A DNA stretch of 18,123 bases, from contig JBFWSL010000039.1 in NCBI GenBank assembly GCA_050248375.1, positions 1 to 18,123 on the forward strand, in the 5' to 3' direction. This stretch comes from JAYZVT01 sp050248375 (GTDB lineage: Bacteria > Pseudomonadota > Alphaproteobacteria > Rhizobiales > Methyloligellaceae). The notes under the pieces are model-generated. The model was not told the origin of the DNA, did not search any database, and worked only from the letters and a program-made list of their open reading frames with translations. Each line of letters starts with the position of its first letter. Positions within the stretch are counted from its first letter, which is position 1. Below are positions 13,790 to 18,123 of the stretch, piece by piece. The translations under genes were made by a program, and so were the position numbers.

Positions 13790-14962
13790 ATGCTGGCAGA
13801 GAGCAAGCGTGAGAACGCCGTGGCCTCCCCCGTCAAGATCACCCGGGTGGACGCATGGGCGCTGCGGGCCAGAATTGGTCAGCCCGTGGAGACTTCCTTC
13901 GGCATCATGCGCGACCGTCCCGCGGTGTTCGTCCGCGTCGAGGACGCCGGCGGCGCCTTCGGCTTCGGCGAGATCTGGTGCAACTTTCCCGGCTGCGGCG
14001 CCGAGCACCGCGTCCGTCTCGCCACCGGCGAAATCGGTCCGCTGCTCGTGGGCAGTGAGTTCGCCTCGCCCGCCGAGGCCTTCGCAGTCCTGACCGACAA
14101 GGTTCGCATCCGCGTGCTGCAATCCGCCGAAGTCGGTCCCTACCGCCAGGCCATCGCCGGCATCGACATCGCCCTGTGGGACCTCGCCGCCCGCAAGGCC
14201 GGCAAGCCCCTGGCCGCTCTTCTGGACGACGCGCCCGCGGCAGACGTGCCGGTCTATGCCAGCGGCATCCACATTGGCGCCGCGCCGGAAATGACCGCCC
14301 GCGCCCGCGCCTCGGGTTATCGCGCCTTCAAGGTGAAGGTCGGCTTCGGACTGGAAAAGGACGTCGCGGGGCTAAGGGACGTGGCGGCCGGCCTGCAACC
14401 GGGAGAGCGGCTTTTCACCGACGCCAACCAGGCCTGGTCGCTGGCGCAGTCGCTGGACTTCGCCCGCGCGGCCAAAGACCTGCCCCTGGGCTGGCTCGAG
14501 GAGCCCATGCCCGCCGATGCCTGCGCCGCCGATTGGGGCAGACTGGCCGCCGAGGGCGGTATTCCGCTGGCGGCCGGCGAGAACATGGCCGGAGATTCCG
14601 AATTCCGCGCCGCCATTCACGGAGGCGCCTTCGCCTATATCCAGCCGGATGTGGCCAAGTGGGGCGGCGTCAGCCGCTGCTTCCCCGCCGCGCGGGCCAT
14701 CCTCGACGGCGGCCGCACCTACTGCCCGCATTTCCTCGGCGGCGGCATCGGCCTCGCCGCCTCGGCGCATCTGCTGGCGGCGGCGGGCGGTCCAGGCCTG
14801 CTCGAGGTGGACGCCAATTCCAATCCGCTGAGGGAAGCCTTCGAGTTTGCCGCCCCGAGGGACGGCAGCATCACGCTGCCGCAGGAGGCCGGCCTGGGCA
14901 TCGAGGAGATACCCGCCGGCATCCGCGGCTGCGTGACGCTTCACCAGTCATGGCCCGGATAG
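13790..14962 (+). CDS. Mandelate racemase-type enolase-superfamily enzyme
   Basis: This 390-residue protein has the full enolase-superfamily layout. A capping domain (about 15-145) includes IAGIDIALWDLAARKAGKP (123-140). The barrel has Lys181-x-Lys183 (KVKVG), ligands in TDANQAW (Asp211), LEEPM (Glu237/238) and AGENM (Glu264), then Asp287 (QPDVAKWGG) and His314 (CPHFLGG). The Lys pair plus His-Asp dyad is the mandelate racemase subgroup, which includes sugar-acid dehydratases and 2-hydroxyacid racemases. GAGGA upstream of 13790 supports the start. It is transcribed away from gntR and is convergent with suyB. It is clearly different from the TarD-like protein (no PHGGHQ or SHQD block). Substrate is unknown. 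A dehydratase or racemase acting upstream in the same catabolic route is inferred from position. Confidence 0.9.
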   Translation: MLAESKRENAVASPVKITRVDAWALRARIGQPVETSFGIMRDRPAVFVRVEDAGGAFGFGEIWCNFPGCGAEHRVRLATGEIGPLLVGSEFASPAEAFAVLTDKVRIRVLQSAEVGPYRQAIAGIDIALWDLAARKAGKPLAALLDDAPAADVPVYASGIHIGAAPEMTARARASGYRAFKVKVGFGLEKDVAGLRDVAAGLQPGERLFTDANQAWSLAQSLDFARAAKDLPLGWLEEPMPADACAADWGRLAAEGGIPLAAGENMAGDSEFRAAIHGGAFAYIQPDVAKWGGVSRCFPAARAILDGGRTYCPHFLGGGIGLAASAHLLAAAGGPGLLEVDANSNPLREAFEFAAPRDGSITLPQEAGLGIEEIPAGIRGCVTLHQSWPG

Positions 14963-14972
14963 GAGCCGTCGC

Positions 14973-16160
14973 TCACGCGCTCCTGTAGAGCTTGGTCATC
15001 ACGAACTCCTTGTGACCCAGCGCCTCGGCGGCCGTGTTGCGGCCGTTTGCGGTGCGGCGGATCATCTCGATCAGCGCGTCGCCCGCCTGGTCGAGGGTCT
15101 GCTCCCGCTTCAGGATGCCCGTCACGTCCACGTCGATATGCTCCGACATGGTGCGCAGCGTGCGCGGGTTGGCGGAGATCTTGATCACCGGAACGATCGG
15201 GTTGCCGACCACGTTGCCCTGGCCGGTCGGGAAGGTATGCACGACATAGCCCGCGGCCGCCATCAGCGTGACGCACTCCGCCGCCGCCGAGGACGTATCC
15301 ATGTAATACAGACCCGGCCCCTTGGCAGGAGCCTCCGCCGGCTCGAGCACGTCGATATAGGTGCACTTGCGGCCGATCTTCTCCAGGTTGCCGAGCGCTT
15401 TCTCCTCGATGGTTGAAAGCCCGCCCTCGATGTTGCCCTTGGTCGGCTGGGAATCGGACAGATCGTCCACCTTGTACGCCTCGATGACATCGTCCTGGTA
15501 GGCCTTGAAGGTCTTCATGAACTTCTTGGCCGCCTCGGGGTTCGCCGCGCGCTTCTCGCAGATATGCTCCGCGCCGGTGATCTCCGAGGTCTCGCCGAAC
15601 ACGCCGTAGATGCCCTTGGGGATCAGCTTGTCATACATGTTGCCGACGGTCGGGCAGGAGCCCAGGCCCGTCGTCGTGTCGGACTCGCCGCATTTGGTCG
15701 AGACCCACAGCTCGGACATGTCGCACTCCTCGCGCTGCAGCTCGGTCGCCCAGTGCACGAACTCCTTCGCCTTCCGGGAGGCCATGGCGATGGTGTTGAT
15801 GTCGCCATGCTGCTCGATCCAGAAGCCTTCCACCGGCTTGCCCGTCTTGGCGATGCCGTCGACGATGCGCTTGGTCCATTGCGGCTCGATGCCGATGACG
15901 ATGCAGGCGGCGACGTTCGGGTTGGCGCCGGTGCCGATCATGGTGCGGAAATGCAGCTCGAGATCCTCGCCGAACTGCAGGCGGCCGTAGGAATGCGGCA
16001 GCGCCATCGTCCCCTTGATGTTATTGGCCACCGCCTCGCAGGCGGCGTTGGAAATGTCGTCAACCGGCAGGATGACGACGTGATTGCGCACGCCAACGCG
16101 GCCGTTCTCGCGCCGGTAGCCCATGAAGGTGTTGTTGCTCTTGCCGTTTGATTTGGCCAT
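14973..16160 (-). CDS. suyB: (R)-sulfolactate sulfo-lyase, large subunit SuyB (UxaA family)
   Basis: This 395-residue protein belongs to the altronate/galactarate dehydratase (UxaA) large-domain family. Marks are YRRENGRVGVRNHVVILPVDD (15-35), KCGESDTTTG (156-165), GNIEGGLSTIEEKALGN (242-258) and TFPTGQGNVVGNPIVPVIK (309-327). Details such as CEAVANNIKGTMALPHSYGR and the C-terminus EFVMTKLYRSA match SuyB as I remember it. The typical SuyA small subunit is encoded upstream. SuyAB cleaves (R)-sulfolactate to pyruvate and sulfite in an iron-dependent beta-elimination. The start has AAGGAG upstream; Met13 is an alternative. Unusually, a cupin gene separates it from suyA. A true sugar-acid dehydratase is the alternative reading, less likely given the split subunits and the SlcC/ComC pair. 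Confidence 0.87.
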   Translation of the reverse strand: MAKSNGKSNNTFMGYRRENGRVGVRNHVVILPVDDISNAACEAVANNIKGTMALPHSYGRLQFGEDLELHFRTMIGTGANPNVAACIVIGIEPQWTKRIVDGIAKTGKPVEGFWIEQHGDINTIAMASRKAKEFVHWATELQREECDMSELWVSTKCGESDTTTGLGSCPTVGNMYDKLIPKGIYGVFGETSEITGAEHICEKRAANPEAAKKFMKTFKAYQDDVIEAYKVDDLSDSQPTKGNIEGGLSTIEEKALGNLEKIGRKCTYIDVLEPAEAPAKGPGLYYMDTSSAAAECVTLMAAAGYVVHTFPTGQGNVVGNPIVPVIKISANPRTLRTMSEHIDVDVTGILKREQTLDQAGDALIEMIRRTANGRNTAAEALGHKEFVMTKLYRSA

Positions 16161-16204
16161 TTCACTTCACTCCTTGTGAATTCGGTCTGCGCGCTCACGC
16201 GCGG

Positions 16205-16681
16205 TTATTTCTTCTCTTCGTCCTTGTAGAGGACGACATGCTCCTGCTCGTTGGGGTCGTTGCGCGCCACGATGGCGATTGCGGCTTCCGTCTTCGACAG
16301 GTTGACCGGCTGGTGCGGCACGTCCGGCGGGATGAAGATGAAGTCGCCCGCCCTGTTCACCACGCTCTTCTCCAGCCTGTCGCCGTAACGGGTCTCCACC
16401 TCGCCTTGCAGTAGGTAGATCGCGCTTTCGTACCCCTTGTGCACATGCGCCTGCGCCGAAGCCCCGGGAGGGATGACCACCCGCAACAGGGTCAGGTGCC
16501 GCGAGCCGGCCGTGTTGCCCGAGATGCCGGGGAAGACCGGGAGCTGCTGCTTCGATGCTTCCGCCGTCGCAACCCGGACGGTGACAACGTCCTTGTAGTC
16601 CTTGTTGCCGATGATCTCGTTCGCTGACGCCGGGGGCGCAGCGGCAAACAGGCCGGCCAGGACGATCGCGGCGCAACGCAT
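16205..16681 (-). CDS. Secreted single-domain cupin
   Basis: This 158-residue protein has a short Sec signal (MRCAAIVLAGLFAAAPPASA, cleavage likely after residue 20), so it acts in the periplasm. The cupin core runs from about 60 to 140. Motif 1 is PPGASAQAHVHKGYESAIYLL-GE with metal ligands His79, His81 and Glu85. Motif 2 is GDFIFIPPDVPHQPVN with His123. All four metal-binding residues are present. An AAGGGGA site precedes the ATG. It lies 18 bp after suyA and 44 bp before suyB, inside the sulfo-lyase operon. Function is unknown. Possibilities include binding or isomerising an incoming sugar acid, or a metal-dependent reaction on a sulfur compound. I do not know this protein as part of described sulfolactate clusters. 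Confidence 0.85.
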   Translation of the reverse strand: MRCAAIVLAGLFAAAPPASANEIIGNKDYKDVVTVRVATAEASKQQLPVFPGISGNTAGSRHLTLLRVVIPPGASAQAHVHKGYESAIYLLQGEVETRYGDRLEKSVVNRAGDFIFIPPDVPHQPVNLSKTEAAIAIVARNDPNEQEHVVLYKDEEKK

Positions 16682-16699
16682 GGAGTGTCCCCTTCGCGC

Positions 16700-16987
16700 C
16701 TACCAGCGCTTGGTCTTGAGGTTGTGCACGTGGACGTGCTCGCCGGTCTTGGCGTCGCCCACCATCTTGCCGATGTCCTCGCCATACTTGATTATGGTGT
16801 CGCCCTTCTTGAGGTCCTTGAGCGCCACCTTGTGGCCGATCGGAATGTCGTGCTTGGCAGCGACATTGACGGTGGTGTCGCTTTCGGTGATGACGCCCAG
16901 CATCTTGGTGCCGGCCTTCAGATCCTCCACGACGACGACGCCCACGTTGTCCTTGGGCGAGTGAACGAGAAAATGCGGTATGGACAT
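16700..16987 (-). CDS. suyA: (R)-sulfolactate sulfo-lyase, small subunit SuyA (SAF domain)
   Basis: This 95-residue protein consists of one SAF domain, as in the N-terminal part of altronate dehydratase. The sequence MSIPHFLVHSPKDNVGVVVV, the segment GHKVALKDLKKGDTIIKYGEDIG and the ending GEHVHVHNLKTKRW are typical of SuyA as I recall it. The HVHVHN segment is the conserved core of UxaA-type small domains. It is the non-catalytic or metal-supporting subunit that pairs with SuyB. A good Shine-Dalgarno (AAAGGAAAG) precedes the start. It is the first gene of the suyA-cupin-suyB operon and is divergent from the second GntR-family regulator across 264 bp. Confidence 0.88.
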   Translation of the reverse strand: MSIPHFLVHSPKDNVGVVVVEDLKAGTKMLGVITESDTTVNVAAKHDIPIGHKVALKDLKKGDTIIKYGEDIGKMVGDAKTGEHVHVHNLKTKRW

Positions 16988-17141
16988 GGCTTTCCTTTCG
17001 GCTCTTGCTCTTGGGAGTGTCGGCTGCAGGCCCCGTCATGCGGCGGCGCGCGCTCCGTCGGCCGGACGCGCCGCCCCGGGCGGCATGGCTTTGAATTGTC
17101 AGCGGCTTGACGCGCTTCCTACTCCCTGGACGCTGCCCGCG

Positions 17142-17158
17142 CCGGCCTTTCGGGCCGG
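17142..17158. other. Small GC hairpin in the presumed suyA leader
   Basis: CCGGCC (17142-17147) pairs with GGCCGG (17153-17158) over a TTTCG loop. If suyA starts transcription at the palindromic site to the right, this hairpin lies in its 5' leader. In the plus direction it is followed by the weak T-run TTCTT. Role unknown. Confidence 0.3.
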
Positions 17159-17182
17159 TTCTTGCCGGGTGGTAACGCCGAT

Positions 17183-17212
17183 CTTGTATCTTATATAAGA
17201 TACATTTACAAG
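17183..17212. promoter_or_regulatory. Symmetric overlapping divergent promoters with a perfect 20-bp GntR-type operator
   Basis: TGTATCTTATATAAGATACA (17185-17204) is a perfect 20-bp palindrome. Around it lies the inverted repeat CTTGTA (17183-17188) and TACAAG (17207-17212). On the plus strand this gives TTGTAT, a 17-bp spacer, then TACAAG. On the minus strand it gives TTGTAA, a 17-bp spacer, then TACAAG. Both are plausible sigma70-type promoters sharing the same DNA, one toward the gntR gene at 17252 and one toward suyA. A GntR dimer bound here would block both. Confidence 0.65.
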
Positions 17213-17251
17213 CGGTCTCGAGGCCGGATACCAGGGGACGGCGAAAGCACC

Positions 17252-17986
17252 ATGACCACCGCGGAAAAAGCCATGCAGGCCGGCCGTTCGCCGCTTTACG
17301 CCCAGGTCTACGACATCCTGGTGCAGCGCATTTCCACGGGCCCGTGGCGGCCCGGACAGTTGCTGCCCAACGAGTTCGATCTCGCCCGCGAACTGGGCGT
17401 CAGCCAGGGCACGGTGCGCAAGGCGCTGGACCGTCTGGCCGCCGAGCATCTTCTGGTCCGCCGCCAGGGACGCGGCACCTTCGTCGCCGAGCACACCGCC
17501 GACGCGGTTCACTTCCGCTATTTTCATCTGCACGGGCCCGATGGCGAGCGCGCGACCCCCGACAGCATCGGCATCAAGGTGAGCCGCGGCAAGGCATCCG
17601 CGGCCGACCGGGCCAGGCTCGACCTCGCGCCGGGCGCGGAAGTGGTCCGCATCGACCGTATCCGCACCGTGGAAGGCGAGCCCGTGATCGCAGAACGCAT
17701 AGTGCTCCCGGGTGCGCGCTTCCCCGACATCGAGACGGTCGAGCCCATACCCAATACGCTCTACGACCTGTTTCAGAGCCGCTACGGCATCACCGTCGCC
17801 GGGGCCGACGAGCAACTCACCGCCGGCAGCGCCACCGGGGCCGAGGCCCGTCAACTCAATGTCGCCCCCGGCACGCCGCTGCTGGTCATCGACCGTGTGG
17901 CGCTCGGCGTGGACGGCACACGCGTGGAATGGCGGCTGAGCCGCTGCCGCACCGACAGGCTCACCTACATCTCGCGCCTGCGCTGA
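17252..17986 (+). CDS. GntR-family regulator (HutC/UTRA type), likely controlling suyA-cupin-suyB
   Basis: This 244-residue protein starts MTTAEKAMQAGRSPLYAQVYDIL. The winged helix includes FDLARELGVSQGTVRKALDRLAAEHLLVRRQGRGTFV. The UTRA domain follows, with EVVRIDRIRTVEGEPVIAERIVLPG and the ending GTRVEWRLSRCRTDRLTY. The frame can be extended to a TTG at 17162, but that would place the 20-bp operator inside the coding region, so 17252 is chosen. The position, divergent from suyA across a perfect palindrome, indicates autoregulation and control of the sulfo-lyase operon. The UTRA domain probably binds a pathway metabolite such as sulfolactate (inference). It resembles the other GntR protein here in domain type, but its sequence differs. 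Confidence 0.9.
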   Translation: MTTAEKAMQAGRSPLYAQVYDILVQRISTGPWRPGQLLPNEFDLARELGVSQGTVRKALDRLAAEHLLVRRQGRGTFVAEHTADAVHFRYFHLHGPDGERATPDSIGIKVSRGKASAADRARLDLAPGAEVVRIDRIRTVEGEPVIAERIVLPGARFPDIETVEPIPNTLYDLFQSRYGITVAGADEQLTAGSATGAEARQLNVAPGTPLLVIDRVALGVDGTRVEWRLSRCRTDRLTYISRLR

Positions 17987-18010
17987 CCCTAGACCTGCGC
18001 TGACCCTAGA
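17977..18010. repeat. Perfect tandem duplication of 17 bp across two convergent gene ends
   Basis: CCTGCGCTGACCCTAGA occurs twice head-to-tail (17977-17993 and 17994-18010). The first copy contains the TGA stop of the GntR gene, and the second contains the TAG stop of the convergent gene at the window end. Confidence 0.95.
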
Positions 18011-18123
18011 TCAGTTCGTCGGTCTTGCGGTCCGTCTCGCCATAGCGGCTGAGCGCCGGCGGCTTGAGCCCTTCATACAGGCCGGCCACCCGCTGGTTGA
18101 CCTCCGCGTTGTTGCGCTCGAAC
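18006..18123 (-). CDS. C-terminal end of an unidentified protein (truncated by window edge)
   Basis: Reading leftward from the window end, one frame is open for 38 codons, ending in RYGETDRKTDELI and a TAG stop (18006-18008). The stretch (FERNNAEVNQRVAGLYEG and then LKPPALSRYGE) has protein-like composition and third-position GC like its neighbours, and the other minus-strand frame checked is interrupted. I do not recognise the family. It is convergent with the GntR gene, with 19 bp between their stops. Confidence 0.55.
   Translation of the reverse strand, partial: FERNNAEVNQRVAGLYEGLKPPALSRYGETDRKTDELI

Noticed and set aside
14973..16987. SuyA/SuyB homologues read as altronate or galactarate dehydratase
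   Set aside because: The split SAF subunit, the C-terminal signatures, and the presence of SlcC/ComC-like dehydrogenases and a TctABC system favour sulfolactate sulfo-lyase. The sugar-acid reading is not fully excluded.
17162..17251. Upstream TTG start for the second GntR gene
   Set aside because: It would translate through the perfect 20-bp palindrome and the promoter-like hexamers. The family N-terminus fits the ATG at 17252.

Overview
The window is GC-rich, densely coded DNA that looks like an alphaproteobacterium, most likely Hyphomicrobiales (Rhizobiales) or a close relative. Support for this is the pair of palindromes at 6582-6693, which resembles the Rhizobium-specific intergenic mosaic elements (RIME), the TctABC/Bug-type uptake system, and a protein that closely matches, from memory, the D-tartrate dehydratase of Bradyrhizobium. 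No tRNA, rRNA, CRISPR array, transposase or phage gene was seen. The window reads as accessory catabolic DNA: three transcription factors, three enolase-superfamily enzymes, one solute transporter and two redox gene groups.

Left part (1-3400): the 3' end of an enolase-superfamily enzyme of the muconate-lactonizing type runs into a convergent quinone-oxidoreductase-like gene. A glutathione S-transferase is divergent from that gene, and a Crp/Fnr-family regulator follows on the minus strand. A 373-bp divergent gap (3401-3773) holds two inverted repeats that could be operators.

Middle-left (3774-6573): a tightly packed plus-strand operon encodes an amidohydrolase-family protein, a Rieske protein, a ferredoxin-NAD(P) reductase with its own plant-type [2Fe-2S] domain, and a second, TmoC-like Rieske ferredoxin. 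This is a complete electron-transfer chain with no recognisable oxygenase subunit. The best candidate for the terminal enzyme is the amidohydrolase-fold protein, which would make this an unusual monooxygenase system. It is the most novel item in the window.

Middle-right (6699-13728): a minus-strand operon carries gntR, tctC, tctA, tctB, a TarD-like dehydratase, a D-2-hydroxyacid dehydrogenase (SlcC-like) and an Ldh-family dehydrogenase (ComC-like), and ends at the RIME-like element. A second mandelate-racemase-type enzyme (13790-14962) is divergent from gntR.

Right part (14973-18123): suyA, a secreted cupin and suyB form a minus-strand operon, divergent from a second GntR/UTRA regulator across a perfect 20-bp palindrome. 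A 38-residue gene end closes the window. Together the genes suggest sulfolactate catabolism: uptake by TctABC, inversion of (S)- to (R)-sulfolactate through sulfopyruvate by the two dehydrogenases, then cleavage to pyruvate and sulfite by SuyAB. The two mandelate-racemase-type enzymes and the secreted cupin are not part of the pathway as I know it.
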